NCBI RefSeq assembly: GCF_003469185.1
Contig: NZ_QSIL01000006.1
Span: forward strand, 1-64,000
From: Collinsella sp. AM34-10
GTDB lineage: Bacteria > Actinomycetota > Coriobacteriia > Coriobacteriales > Coriobacteriaceae
Direction: 5' to 3'
Length of the DNA stretch: 64,000 nucleotides
Shown here one piece after another: positions 42,035 to 51,464 of this stretch. Below the pieces are notes generated by a model. The model worked only from the letters and a program-made list of their open reading frames with translations, searched no databases and was not told the DNA's origin. The stretch's first letter is position 1, and the number at the start of each line of letters is the position of its first letter. Both the position numbers and the translations under genes were made by a program.

Positions 42035-43795
42035 GTGGCCGACCAGGACATCAAGATGCTCATCGAGCGCATTATGGCCGAGGCCCGGACCCATCAGTCT
42101 GCTCGCTTCTCAAACGAAGTCTATGCTGACGAGCCGATTCTCAAAACCGGTCGTCAGATGCAGAACTTCCTTCCCGACCAGTACCGCAAAATGCGTGAGA
42201 TATCGCGTTGGCAAGAAGACCCCAAGGGTGGCGCGGGACGTTGGCTTTCGGAAGCCGAGCTTTTCTACCGCCAAGGCCTGCTGATGGCCGACTTTGAGGA
42301 CGACTGTCCCTACAACGGCACATTCAAGTCGTACTTTCCCACCTATAACGCCATGAGCGATCGGCAGCTGCGCGGCTATTTTACCTGGCGCACCCAAGTG
42401 CGCCGCGGAACCGTCGAGGAAACGTCTACGTCCTTTGCCTTTCTGTATCTCTATGAGCTGATCTGCGGCATTGGCGTAGATGACCCACTCGATGGTTTTA
42501 ACAAAATCAAGGCCTTTTGGGATGCCTATCGCGCCTTTGAACCCGGCATCGACCGGTTCGCACGCGTGTGGCTGCAGGACTACGCCGTGTTCCACGGACT
42601 CGACCCCAAGCTGCTTCGCGACTCTAAAACCGTCATGTTCGATAACGCCCTTATCGAGCTGCGGCGTGCGGCGCGAGACCTTGCGCCCGCGCCAACGCCG
42701 TCAGACCTGGCGCCTGCGCGTCGCAAGACCTCCGAGCCTACGCTCCCCCTTCCGCCCGACGAGGCGCGCGAGGAGCGACTCATGGCCGCCATCAACGCCC
42801 TCTCCACGTATAACCTCAATAACTCACGGCTCGATCGCAGTCACCATCGCGACCTACGCCACGTGGCATGCGCCGTGTATGTCCGTATGGCGCGCTACTA
42901 TGACACGCACCGAAAGAGCGGTATCGTGGCGAGCTTGTTTGGGGAGGAGACGGCCATGCCCTATACCATGTTTGCCTCGGCTGTGTTCTTTGCGCCTAAT
43001 CGCCACGAGGATTGCGAATACCGTCTGGACCCCATCCATATTTACCGTTGTCAAAACGGCTTTTGGGAATGCATGCGAATTCACGGCAGCAGGCAAAAAA
43101 GCAGCAAGCTCGGTGAGATGATGCGCGCCTGCGACCAACGGCTGCGCCTGGCCCTAGACCCCACCCACCCCCTAAAGGAGGAGAAGGTCCCCAAATATCT
43201 GGCCAAGATCATCGATGACGAGATCGTGGCATGGCTTTCGTGGGACGCCGCGCACCAGCCCGTCAAGATCGATATCGATTTGAGTCAGCTGGGGCACATT
43301 CGGAGCGCCGCCGCGCAAACGCGTGAGGCACTTTTGATCGATGAGGAGCGCGAGGACGATGTGTCTGTGGAAGCCGAGGTGACGATTATCGAGCAACCGA
43401 ACATCCAGTCCGCACCCGGCATGACTGCCGAACCTGGCGAGATGACCATACGGCAAGACGAACCCGACGAGCCGGCTGTCTCCACCGAAGAGTTTGGCGT
43501 CGTGGCACCGCTCCTCGTGTCTGTGCCCGCACCCGTAACGCCCGCGCCCACTGACGCCGCGACCGAACTCGCGCCCGCCGCAAATGCCTATCTGCGCGCG
43601 CTGCTCGAGCAAAACGCAGCGCAAGCGACATCGGCAGTGGAGAGGTCGGGGCAGAGCGAGGACATGCTCGTCGATACCATCAACGAGGCGCTCTTTGACC
43701 TGGTGGGCGACACCGTAATTGAATTTGGCGCGGCAGGACCGCACATTATCGAGGACTACGAAGCAGACGTGAGAGGATACCTAGACCATGAGTGA
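42035..43795 (+). CDS. sngA: Shango SngA-like TerB_N/TerB_C protein
   Basis: 586 aa from a GTG start with AGGAGAAACG upstream. The N-terminal half is a TerB_N domain: FEDDCPYNGTFKSYFPTYNA, MSDRQLRGYFTWRTQVRRG and FAFLYLYELICGIG. After a variable linker, a TerB_C domain follows (about 380-440), with VKIDIDLSQLGHIRSAAAQT and REALLID. A disordered acidic tail ends the protein. TerB domains occur in tellurite-resistance-like and phage-defence modules. With the next two genes it forms the three-gene order of the Shango anti-phage system. It overlaps the ATPase gene by 8 bp. Confidence 0.85.
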   Translation: MADQDIKMLIERIMAEARTHQSARFSNEVYADEPILKTGRQMQNFLPDQYRKMREISRWQEDPKGGAGRWLSEAELFYRQGLLMADFEDDCPYNGTFKSYFPTYNAMSDRQLRGYFTWRTQVRRGTVEETSTSFAFLYLYELICGIGVDDPLDGFNKIKAFWDAYRAFEPGIDRFARVWLQDYAVFHGLDPKLLRDSKTVMFDNALIELRRAARDLAPAPTPSDLAPARRKTSEPTLPLPPDEAREERLMAAINALSTYNLNNSRLDRSHHRDLRHVACAVYVRMARYYDTHRKSGIVASLFGEETAMPYTMFASAVFFAPNRHEDCEYRLDPIHIYRCQNGFWECMRIHGSRQKSSKLGEMMRACDQRLRLALDPTHPLKEEKVPKYLAKIIDDEIVAWLSWDAAHQPVKIDIDLSQLGHIRSAAAQTREALLIDEEREDDVSVEAEVTIIEQPNIQSAPGMTAEPGEMTIRQDEPDEPAVSTEEFGVVAPLLVSVPAPVTPAPTDAATELAPAANAYLRALLEQNAAQATSAVERSGQSEDMLVDTINEALFDLVGDTVIEFGAAGPHIIEDYEADVRGYLDHE

Positions 43796-45092
43796 TACCG
43801 CACCCGCAGCACCCCGCGTGCCCAAGCGCGTCGCTGCCGTCATTCTCAACTCGCTCAAGGGCGGCGTGGTCCCGCGCATCGGCCTTCCCTACATCACCGT
43901 AGGGCGCGAGGTCGAGATCCGCGCCCTGCTCACCGACCTGAGTCTCATCGCCGACGGCGGCGCGAGCTTCCGCTTTCTAGTCGGTCGTTACGGCGCCGGC
44001 AAGAGCTTTTTACTCCAGACCATCCGCACGCACGCCATGGGTGAGGGTTTCGTCGTCGCCGATGCCGACCTATCCCCCGAGCGCCGCCTGCAGGGCGGGC
44101 AGGGACAGGGCCTTGCCACCTACCGTGAGCTCATCCGCAACATATCGACCAAGACGCGCCCCGAGGGCGGTGCGCTCAACCTTATCCTGGATCGCTGGGT
44201 CGCCTCGTGTGCCGATGCCGATGAGTCTGCCGTCAATGCCCAACTGGCCCCGCTCGAGGAAATGGTCCACGGCTTCGACTTCGCCCGCATGCTCCGCCGC
44301 TACCGCGCGGCCGTATCCGAGGGCGACGAAGAAGCTATGAGCCGCGTGACCAAATGGATTCGCGGCGAATACCGCACCAAGAGCGAGGCACGCGCCGAGC
44401 TGGGCTCCTCGACCATCATCAGCGATGACGACTGGTACGACTACGTTAAGCTCATTGCGCGCTTTTTGGTCTGCAGCGGCTACAAGGGCATGCTGGTGCT
44501 CATCGACGAGCTCGTGAATCTGTATAAGATTCCCAACGCCATCACACGCCAATACAACTACGAGAAGATCCTGACCATGTACAACGACACGCTCCAGGGC
44601 AAGGCGCAGTACCTGGGCATGATCATGGGCGGCACGCCAACCTCCATCGAAGACCGACGCCGCGGCGTGTTCTCCTACGAGGCCCTACGCAGCCGACTCG
44701 CTCAGGGCCGCTTTGCACGCGAGGACCTTAAGGACATGCTCGCGCCCATCATCCGCCTGCAGCCACTCACCTATGAGGAGCTGCTGGTGCTCATCGAAAA
44801 ACTCATGCAGATCCATGCCGGCTACTTTGGCTGGACGCCCACGCTTACCGAGAACGACTTGGTAGACTTTCTCAAGATTGAGTTCGGCCGCGTGGGAGCC
44901 GATACGCATTTGACGCCGCGTGAGGTCATCCGTGACTTTATCGAGCTGCTCGATATCCTGTGTCAGAACCCCGATGCAAATGTGGCCGAGCTGCTGCAAA
45001 GCGTCGGCGGCGACGCGCTGGCACCGGCAGCCGCAACAGGCGACACCGGCACCGCAGACGGCGACCGCAACTTCGCCGAATTCACCATCTAA
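43788..45092 (+). CDS. sngB: Shango SngB-like ATPase (BrxD/DUF2791)
   Basis: 434 aa P-loop ATPase. Walker A GRYGAGKS (66-73) and Walker B LVLIDE (236-241) are intact. The stretches NSLKGGVVPRIGLPYITVGR and YGAGKSFLLQTIRTHAMGEG and the RLQGG loop are typical of the DUF2791 family, which includes BrxD of BREX type 2. Its start overlaps the TerB-domain gene, so the two are translationally coupled. It probably works as a motor or loader with the helicase encoded next. No BREX methyltransferase or PglZ gene is present. Confidence 0.88.
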   Translation: MSDTAPAAPRVPKRVAAVILNSLKGGVVPRIGLPYITVGREVEIRALLTDLSLIADGGASFRFLVGRYGAGKSFLLQTIRTHAMGEGFVVADADLSPERRLQGGQGQGLATYRELIRNISTKTRPEGGALNLILDRWVASCADADESAVNAQLAPLEEMVHGFDFARMLRRYRAAVSEGDEEAMSRVTKWIRGEYRTKSEARAELGSSTIISDDDWYDYVKLIARFLVCSGYKGMLVLIDELVNLYKIPNAITRQYNYEKILTMYNDTLQGKAQYLGMIMGGTPTSIEDRRRGVFSYEALRSRLAQGRFAREDLKDMLAPIIRLQPLTYEELLVLIEKLMQIHAGYFGWTPTLTENDLVDFLKIEFGRVGADTHLTPREVIRDFIELLDILCQNPDANVAELLQSVGGDALAPAAATGDTGTADGDRNFAEFTI

Positions 45093-45093
45093 C

Positions 45094-45124
45094 CTGCCAA
45101 AAAGGGACAGGTCTATTTTGGCAG
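45094..45124. repeat. REP-like hairpin between sngB and sngC
   Basis: CTGCCAAAA (45094-45102) pairs with TTTTGGCAG (45116-45124) around a loop containing GGGACAGG. On the plus strand CTTTTATC follows, so it might attenuate transcription into the helicase gene. The GGGACAGG core recurs (as CCTGTCCC) in the palindrome at 58993-59029. Confidence 0.65.
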
Positions 45125-45208
45125 CTTTTATCTGGGCAAACGCTGAGGCAGTGATGCGGCAAGCCACTGCTCACCGCGTTAAGAGGTTCGTATTTGAGAG
45201 GAGGCCCC

Positions 45209-47653
45209 GTGAACGCCTTTGACCGCTACGCCCCGTTTATCCAAGACTTCATCTACTCCCACGATTGGGAGAGTCTGCGCTCTATCCAGGTTGCAGCGGC
45301 AGACGCCATCTTTAACACGCAAGATAATGTGCTCCTGACGGCATCCACAGCTTCCGGCAAAACCGAGGCAGCCTTCTTTCCCATCCTGACCGAGTTTTGG
45401 GAGAACCCGCCCGCGAGCGTGGGCGCCCTCTACATCGGCCCCCTCAAAGCGCTCATCAATGATCAGTTCGTCCGCCTCAACGACCTCTGCGAAGAGGCCG
45501 ATATCCCTATCTGGCACTGGCATGGCGATGTCTCGCAGTCGCACAAGGCTAAGCTCATCAAAAAACCGAGCGGCATCTTGCAGATTACGCCCGAGTCACT
45601 CGAAGCGCTCTTAATCCATAAGCACATGGCGATCCCGCGCATGTTTTGCGACCTGCGCTACGTGGTCATCGATGAGGTCCACTCGCTCATGCGCGGCGAC
45701 CGTGGCGGGCAAACGCTCTGCCTTATCGAGCGACTCTCGCGCATGGCCGGCGTGCAGCCTCGCCGCATTGGCCTTTCGGCTACCATCGGCGACCCCGAGC
45801 GCACGGGCGCTTTTCTCTCACAGGGAACGGGGCGCAACTGTGTTATCCCCCGCTTTGAAGAACCGCGCCGCGTGTGGCGTATCTCCATGGAGCACTTCTA
45901 CAACTCGGGCCCCCAGGCGCAGCAGCGGGGATTCATGGGCACAGGTCCTCAAGAGGCCGAAGTGCTTGCGTGCGAGCGCATCGAGGCGGCGGCATCCGCG
46001 GCACTGCCCGCCGGCGCCCAAGACATGCGTCACAGCGGACAGCCAACACAAGAGGAGCGCCGTCAACGTCGTGAGCGGGCACGGGGCAAGGCCGCTCCCA
46101 AGGACCGCCAAGCTTCCTCGGCCCCCGAGGGCGAAGTCGACATCCCCAAAGCACCCGAACAGGCATTACTCAACCCCACCGACACAGCACCAGACAACGC
46201 CGACCCCGGCATGGGCTATATCTTCGAACACACCCGCGGCCGCAAGTGCCTGGTCTTTGCCAACTCGCGCGAGGAGGCGGAGGCCGTATGCTCCATGCTA
46301 CGTAGCTACTGCGAGAGCCGACACGAGCCCGACCGTTTTCTCATCCACCACGGCAATCTTTCGGCATCGCTGCGCGAGACGGCAGAAGAGCTCATGCGCG
46401 ACGAGGAACAGGCACAGACGACCGTCACCACCTCTACGCTGGAGCTCGGTATCGATATCGGCCGCCTGGAGCGTGCGTTTCAGATCGATGCACCATTTAC
46501 CGTCAGTTCCTTTTTGCAGCGAATGGGCCGCACGGGACGACGCGATCTTCCGCCCGAGATGTGGTTTGTCATGCGCGAGGAAGAGCCCGAGCCGCGCACG
46601 ATGATGCCCGAGACCATTCCGTGGAAGCTCCTGCAGGGCATTGCGCTCGTACAACTCTATCGCGAGGAGAAGTGGGTCGAGCCGCCCGAGCTCGATCGAC
46701 TCCCCTACAGTCTGCTCTATCACCAGACCATGTCGACGCTTGCCAGCACCGGAGAGCTCACGCCGGCAGAGCTTGCCCAGCGCGTGCTCACGCTCAGCTA
46801 TTTCCATCGCATCTCGGCCGATGACTATCGCGTACTGCTGCGTCACCTCATTAAGATCGACCATATCCAAGTCACCGAGGGTGGCGGGCTCATCGTGGGT
46901 CTCGCGGGCGAGCGCATCATCAACAACTTTAAGTTCTACGCCGTGTTCCAGGAAAACGAGGAGTTTACCGTTCGCAGCGAATCGGCCGAGCTGGGCACGA
47001 TTGTCAACCCGCCACCACCTGGCGAGCGCATCGCCATCGCCGGACACTGCTGGATTGTCGAGGAAGTGGACTGGAAGCGTCACACCGTCTTTGCCACGCA
47101 GGTCAAGGGCCGGGTGCCGGCCTACTTTGGCGACTGTCCCGGTGACATCAATACACACGTACTCGAGCGCATGCGCAAGGCGCTCAACGAACACGCCGCG
47201 TATCCGTACCTTATGGGTAACGCACGGGCCCGCCTTGCGCAGGCTCGTCATACGGCCGAGATTTCGGGCGCGGAAACTAAACCGCTCATTAACCTGGGCG
47301 GCGATACCTGGGTGCTCTTCCCCTGGCTGGGCAGCTACGCCTTTTTGGCCCTCGAGCGCATGCTCAAGATTAAATGTGCCGCGGAGTTGGGCCTTCGCGG
47401 ACTCGACCCATCACGCCCGTACTTTATGCAGTTTAAGATGAAGGCCGACGAGGAGACGTTCTTTGAGGTGCTCGCCGCCGAGGCCGAGAAGGACTTCGAT
47501 CCCATCGAGCTCGTCTATCCCGACGAGGTGCCTTATTTTGACCGCTACGACGAGTTTGTTCCCGAAGAGCTCGTGCGCAAGGGCTTTGCCGAAGGCGTGC
47601 TCGACATAGAGGGCATGAAGCAGCGTGTCCGCAGCTGGAGCGACCACGCCTAA
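45209..47653 (+). CDS. sngC: Shango SngC-like DEAD/DEAH-box helicase
   Basis: 814 aa from a GTG with GGAGG 4 nt upstream; an in-frame TTG five codons earlier is a poorer choice. Superfamily II helicase: Walker A ASTASGKT (45-52), DEVH (155-158), and the second RecA domain with TSTLELGIDIGRLERAFQID and motif VI QRMGRTGRR. It is of the Lhr/BrxH type. A low-complexity insert rich in Arg, Ala, Gln and Pro (about 265-335) lies between the two RecA domains. The 116-bp gap from the ATPase gene contains a hairpin. Third gene of the putative anti-phage operon. Confidence 0.87.
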   Translation: MNAFDRYAPFIQDFIYSHDWESLRSIQVAAADAIFNTQDNVLLTASTASGKTEAAFFPILTEFWENPPASVGALYIGPLKALINDQFVRLNDLCEEADIPIWHWHGDVSQSHKAKLIKKPSGILQITPESLEALLIHKHMAIPRMFCDLRYVVIDEVHSLMRGDRGGQTLCLIERLSRMAGVQPRRIGLSATIGDPERTGAFLSQGTGRNCVIPRFEEPRRVWRISMEHFYNSGPQAQQRGFMGTGPQEAEVLACERIEAAASAALPAGAQDMRHSGQPTQEERRQRRERARGKAAPKDRQASSAPEGEVDIPKAPEQALLNPTDTAPDNADPGMGYIFEHTRGRKCLVFANSREEAEAVCSMLRSYCESRHEPDRFLIHHGNLSASLRETAEELMRDEEQAQTTVTTSTLELGIDIGRLERAFQIDAPFTVSSFLQRMGRTGRRDLPPEMWFVMREEEPEPRTMMPETIPWKLLQGIALVQLYREEKWVEPPELDRLPYSLLYHQTMSTLASTGELTPAELAQRVLTLSYFHRISADDYRVLLRHLIKIDHIQVTEGGGLIVGLAGERIINNFKFYAVFQENEEFTVRSESAELGTIVNPPPPGERIAIAGHCWIVEEVDWKRHTVFATQVKGRVPAYFGDCPGDINTHVLERMRKALNEHAAYPYLMGNARARLAQARHTAEISGAETKPLINLGGDTWVLFPWLGSYAFLALERMLKIKCAAELGLRGLDPSRPYFMQFKMKADEETFFEVLAAEAEKDFDPIELVYPDEVPYFDRYDEFVPEELVRKGFAEGVLDIEGMKQRVRSWSDHA

Positions 47654-47679
47654 GACCCGTCTTTTTGGGACGGAGAGAC

Positions 47680-48558
47680 TTACTTGTCGTGAAGGACGGT
47701 GCCGAGGAAGTCGGCGTCGAAGGGCACGGCTTCGGCAAAGGCATAATCGCCGTCACTGGCGACGAGCAGGTAGTTTTCCTCGCCGCCGAACTCCGCGTCG
47801 CCGCATGGGACCACCCAGGCGTGGGCGAATACCTCGAGTGCCGCGGCAACGCAATCGCGCAGGAACGTCACGCCGCTCCCCCTGTTCGCACTCACGATAT
47901 TGGCAACATAGATGCCCCCGGGGTTCAGGCTGCCTCGCACCAAACGCAATGCCTCAACCGTCGCCAGCTCGCGTACGGGCTCGACACCGCCAAAGCAATC
48001 GCTCACGACCACGTCGTAGCGACGATGACCCACGCTCGTCACGCCCAGATACGAGCGAGCCTCAGCGGTAATCACTCGCAGGCGATCGCCCACCGTGCGC
48101 TCCAGCTCGTCCAGGTAGAACCAACGGCGCGCCAGGCGCGTAATCTCGGCATCGTACTCAATGACGTCCATGCGCAAGCTCTCGTGCGACATCAGTGCAA
48201 ACTTGGGATAGGCAAACCCGCCGCCGCCCAGCATGAGCATACGGTCGATACCATGCCCGTAAGCATCACGCATTGCGTCCTCAGCCTCAAACACGTCGTC
48301 AAACGCGCGATAGTACGCAAAGACGGGCTCCGCCCAACGCTCGCCAACGTAGCTTGCGCTTTGGTAAACGCCGCCTTGCACCAATACACGGACTTCGTCG
48401 CCTCCCTCATCGTGCACGCGTTTCACACGCGCCAACCCATGGCGGGTTCGCGCAACCTGCAGACAGGCAGCACGGACAGCGACAGCGGCCGCGCCAAGCG
48501 CCGCGGCCCCCAGAGCAACGCCGGCAACGACGCCGGCAGAAACACTCGGCTTGTTCAT
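47680..48558 (-). CDS. Spermidine synthase-like methyltransferase-fold protein
   Basis: 292 aa. One N-terminal hydrophobic helix (about 8-32), then a Rossmann methyltransferase fold like SpeE: RMLMLGGGGFAYPKFAL (motif I), DVIEYDAEITRLARRWF and YDVVVSDCFGG. The usual polyamine synthase gatekeeper signature is not clear, so the reaction is unknown; membrane-linked SpeE-like proteins are common and often not spermidine synthases. Its stop lies 26 bp from the helicase stop. It directly follows elp3 on the same strand. Confidence 0.75.
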   Translation of the reverse strand: MNKPSVSAGVVAGVALGAAALGAAAVAVRAACLQVARTRHGLARVKRVHDEGGDEVRVLVQGGVYQSASYVGERWAEPVFAYYRAFDDVFEAEDAMRDAYGHGIDRMLMLGGGGFAYPKFALMSHESLRMDVIEYDAEITRLARRWFYLDELERTVGDRLRVITAEARSYLGVTSVGHRRYDVVVSDCFGGVEPVRELATVEALRLVRGSLNPGGIYVANIVSANRGSGVTFLRDCVAAALEVFAHAWVVPCGDAEFGGEENYLLVASDGDYAFAEAVPFDADFLGTVLHDK

Positions 48559-50466
48559 CTAGAGCTCCTTTTGCAGATAAAGGCCATGGTCATAAAATCC
48601 AAGATGACGATAGTACTCACGTGTGCCAATCGCGCTAATCACGTTGATACGCGCATAACCCGCATCCCGGGCAATCTCGCACGCACGTTCTACGAGCAAA
48701 CGCCCTAACCCGTGATGCTGCGCCGCCTGGCCTTGATCGCCCACGCGCGCCGCCATGCCATACACGTGAACCTCGCGAATCATCGCCTCGTCCGACACCG
48801 TCGGCAACTCGTCCGCATGCGCGGCAACAAACGCGCGGTCGGGCAGCGACAGGCGCAAAAAGCCCGCGATTTTGCCCTGCGGTGTCACCCACTGCAAAAA
48901 GCGCTCGTGCGTCACCGGCGTCTCGTACGCCACTTCCTCGTCAAGGGTCAACTCGTCCAGGTCGACGCCCGCCGTGCTGATCTCGCGATAGCGAATCTCA
49001 CGCACCGTCGCACCGTCACCCCAAGCAGCCAAGCGGTTCTCAACGAGCTGGCGCAGGTTGGGTTTCTTGTTGCCCACCATGATGTCATCGGAGCTAAAGT
49101 CGCGGATCATGCGGCTGATGCGGCAGAACGCCGGCGTCACCACGATGTCGTCGGCCAACACATCGAGCAGCTCGTCCTCGGTATAGGGGCGCCACTCGCC
49201 ACGCTCGTAACAGCCCACCAGACGCGAGCCCTCGATGAGCGCGCACGGGTAGACCTTGACCTCGTCGGGCATAAAGGCGCCCTCGGTCATAAAGCGCTCG
49301 TAGTCGCACTTGTCCCCATCAGGCGTGGCGCCCAGCAAGTTGAGCATAAAGTGCGCGTGGATCTTAAAGCCAAACAGGCGCGCGAGCGAAAACGCCCGCT
49401 CGATCTGCGCCACCGAAATGCGGCGCTCGTTGATATCGAGTAGATGCTGGTCAAGACTCTGAATACCCATCTGAATCTTGGTGCAACCCAGGCGGCGGAT
49501 GAGCGTGAGGGCCTGCGGCGTTACGGCATCGGGGCGCGTCTCGATAACGAGCCCCACCACGCGATGCTTCGCCGTCTCGTTGATGCGCTGCTGACGCTCA
49601 AGCTCCTCCATCGTTGCCGTCTGCCACTCGGCAGCCTCGCCCCATGGCGTACCGGGGCCGTACAGACGGCGCACTGCGCGGTTATAGCCACCAACGACAG
49701 CATCCACACGCCCCTGCTCGTCGGCAACGCCGGCAGCAAGCTCAGCCTCGTCTGTCGCAATGCCGGCAGCCCGATAGCGCTCGCGGCGCTCTGTTACCAC
49801 CGGCGGCAGGGCATCGGCGGGAGCGTCATCGAGCAGGCGCCCTGCCTCGGCACGGCTGATGCCCGGACGCGCCAACATGGGGTTTGCCGCCACGCCGGCG
49901 ACGGCATCGTCATTGAGCGCACGGAAAAGCTCCGACATAAACCACGTTTGATACCCTTGCGGATAGTCGCTCCAGGTGCCACCGAGCACGATGAGCTCTA
50001 TCTTGTCGGTCGCATGCCCCATCTGCGAAAGCGCGGTCAGACGAGCGCTCACCTGCAGATACGGGTCAAAGCAGTTTTGCTCCGCACGGGCGCACGCCGG
50101 CTCGGCGTGCAGATAGCTTTTAGGCATGCGCAGGTCATTGGGGCAAAACAGGCAATCGCCCGAGCATGGCCAGGGCTTGGTAATGACGGTAATGGTCGCC
50201 ACGCCCGAAGCCGTGCGACGAGGCTTCATACGCAGCACCTGCAGCAGTCGACGTTCCAGCTCGGTATCGACATTCCACGCAGCCCAACGAGCCGGCTCCT
50301 CACGTTTAACCCGCTGGTAGAACGGCAGCAGACGGCGCTTGGCCAAATCGCGTTTGTCGGCACCCTCACGGCGCGCCTCGGCATGTATCAGTTTGACGAG
50401 CGCCTTGTCGTCCACGGTCTCGCCGCGACGCAGGGCCTCAAGTATGTTCAAGATAATCTGTTCCAT
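48559..50466 (-). CDS. elp3: Elp3-family tRNA uridine-34 carboxymethyl transferase
   Basis: 635 aa, near the usual Elp3 length. A radical SAM domain with Cys101, 105 and 108 in WPCSGDCLFCPND binds the 4Fe-4S cluster; family stretches include ELIVLGGTWSDYP, VIETRPDAVTPQALTLIRRL and TKIQMGIQSLDQHLLDIN. A C-terminal GNAT domain (QHHGLGRLLVERACEIA and GFYDHGLYLQKEL) binds acetyl-CoA. Archaeal and bacterial Elp3 makes cm5U at the wobble position without other Elongator subunits. Bacterial copies are sparse. It abuts the SpeE-like gene. A Trm9-like methyltransferase lies 2 kb away. Confidence 0.92.
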   Translation of the reverse strand: MEQIILNILEALRRGETVDDKALVKLIHAEARREGADKRDLAKRRLLPFYQRVKREEPARWAAWNVDTELERRLLQVLRMKPRRTASGVATITVITKPWPCSGDCLFCPNDLRMPKSYLHAEPACARAEQNCFDPYLQVSARLTALSQMGHATDKIELIVLGGTWSDYPQGYQTWFMSELFRALNDDAVAGVAANPMLARPGISRAEAGRLLDDAPADALPPVVTERRERYRAAGIATDEAELAAGVADEQGRVDAVVGGYNRAVRRLYGPGTPWGEAAEWQTATMEELERQQRINETAKHRVVGLVIETRPDAVTPQALTLIRRLGCTKIQMGIQSLDQHLLDINERRISVAQIERAFSLARLFGFKIHAHFMLNLLGATPDGDKCDYERFMTEGAFMPDEVKVYPCALIEGSRLVGCYERGEWRPYTEDELLDVLADDIVVTPAFCRISRMIRDFSSDDIMVGNKKPNLRQLVENRLAAWGDGATVREIRYREISTAGVDLDELTLDEEVAYETPVTHERFLQWVTPQGKIAGFLRLSLPDRAFVAAHADELPTVSDEAMIREVHVYGMAARVGDQGQAAQHHGLGRLLVERACEIARDAGYARINVISAIGTREYYRHLGFYDHGLYLQKEL

Positions 50467-50485
50467 GCCCCCATTGTAAAGGCAA

Positions 50486-50517
50486 AGGCGCCGGAGCCCG
50501 TCACGGCTCCGGCGCCT
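50486..50517. repeat. 13-bp GC-rich inverted repeat upstream of elp3
   Basis: AGGCGCCGGAGCC (50486-50498) pairs with GGCTCCGGCGCCT (50505-50517). It lies between the DUF4097 gene's stop and the elp3 start, both on the minus strand, so it probably terminates the XRE-DUF4097 transcript, although no T-run follows. Confidence 0.6.
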
Positions 50518-50564
50518 CCATCAAACAGCGCAGCTATGGTTTATAAGTCTTCGATAACCGCCCG

Positions 50565-51464
50565 TCACTCTGAATCAAATGACATGTCGCCCGAACCAAC
50601 CTCAAAACGATACGTGGCGGACTTATCGCCATTATCGAATTCAAGATTCAAAATGGTCTCGCCGTCGTAGTCAAGCGGAAGGAAATCGCTCTCGAAGTCG
50701 CCGCTGCCCAAGGTGAGGCTCGCCTTAAAGCCCGTAGAGTTCGGAACCGTCATCTCCACATCACCCGAGCCCACACTCACGTCCATCGACTTCGCGGGCG
50801 CCTGGTAGAGATCGAACGTCATGTCGCCCGAACCGACCTCGGCATTCAGGGTGTCGGTCACGGTGCCCGTAAACTCAACGTCTCCCGAATTCAACGTTAT
50901 AACCAGATCATGGCACGCAATGTCCGCGACCGCCAGGTCGCCCGACCCTACATTCGCCGTAATGCCCACCAGGTTATCCGCAACATCTCGCGGCAGCTCA
51001 ATGGTAATTGTGCGGTCAATCGCGCGCTTATCATCGTAGTCGAACTGACTGATCTTGAGCGTAGAGCCCTTGACCTCAGCAAGGTTCCGGGTAGCCGCAT
51101 CAGAAGCAGACGTTCCCTTCGCAACGCGACCGCTTTCGATAACACGCACCGGGCCGCCAGAGACACATTTAACCTCGACCGTCCCCGACGTCACGTCCAA
51201 GTCGAGCGATTGGAACGCGTCGGCATCAAACGTTTCGCTCGAAAGCTGCTGAGGCCGAGCGGAATAGTTACCGCTATCCAAGAGATCATCGTCGTCAAAC
51301 ATATCGTCAAAATCAGACAAATCTCCAGATAGAATACCGGTCGTACGCACCATATCGGAATGAGCCAATAGCTGCGAAGCACCAAAGACAAGCCCGATGA
51401 TAAGCACAAACGCTCCGATGCCAACACCCAAGCGTACCTTGGATTCATGCGAAAGCTTCATCAT
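50565..51464 (-). CDS. DUF4097 beta-strand repeat protein, membrane-anchored
   Basis: 299 aa. One N-terminal membrane helix (about 12-34), an acidic linker (DLSDFDDMFDDDDLLDSG), then a repetitive beta-helix-like domain in which VGSGD, NSGD or LGSGD recurs every 18-25 residues. This is the DUF4097 pattern, found in adhesin-like or envelope-sensing proteins next to regulators. The start codons overlap the stop of the upstream XRE gene, so the pair is coupled. The exact function is unknown; an envelope-stress role is an inference from similar pairs. Confidence 0.82.
   Translation of the reverse strand: MMKLSHESKVRLGVGIGAFVLIIGLVFGASQLLAHSDMVRTTGILSGDLSDFDDMFDDDDLLDSGNYSARPQQLSSETFDADAFQSLDLDVTSGTVEVKCVSGGPVRVIESGRVAKGTSASDAATRNLAEVKGSTLKISQFDYDDKRAIDRTITIELPRDVADNLVGITANVGSGDLAVADIACHDLVITLNSGDVEFTGTVTDTLNAEVGSGDMTFDLYQAPAKSMDVSVGSGDVEMTVPNSTGFKASLTLGSGDFESDFLPLDYDGETILNLEFDNGDKSATYRFEVGSGDMSFDSE

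Noticed and set aside
42035..47653. Degraded BREX type 2 locus
   Set aside because: The ATPase is BrxD-like, but there is no pglX, pglZ or pglW, no fragments of them, and the TerB-domain gene is not a BREX part; Shango fits better.
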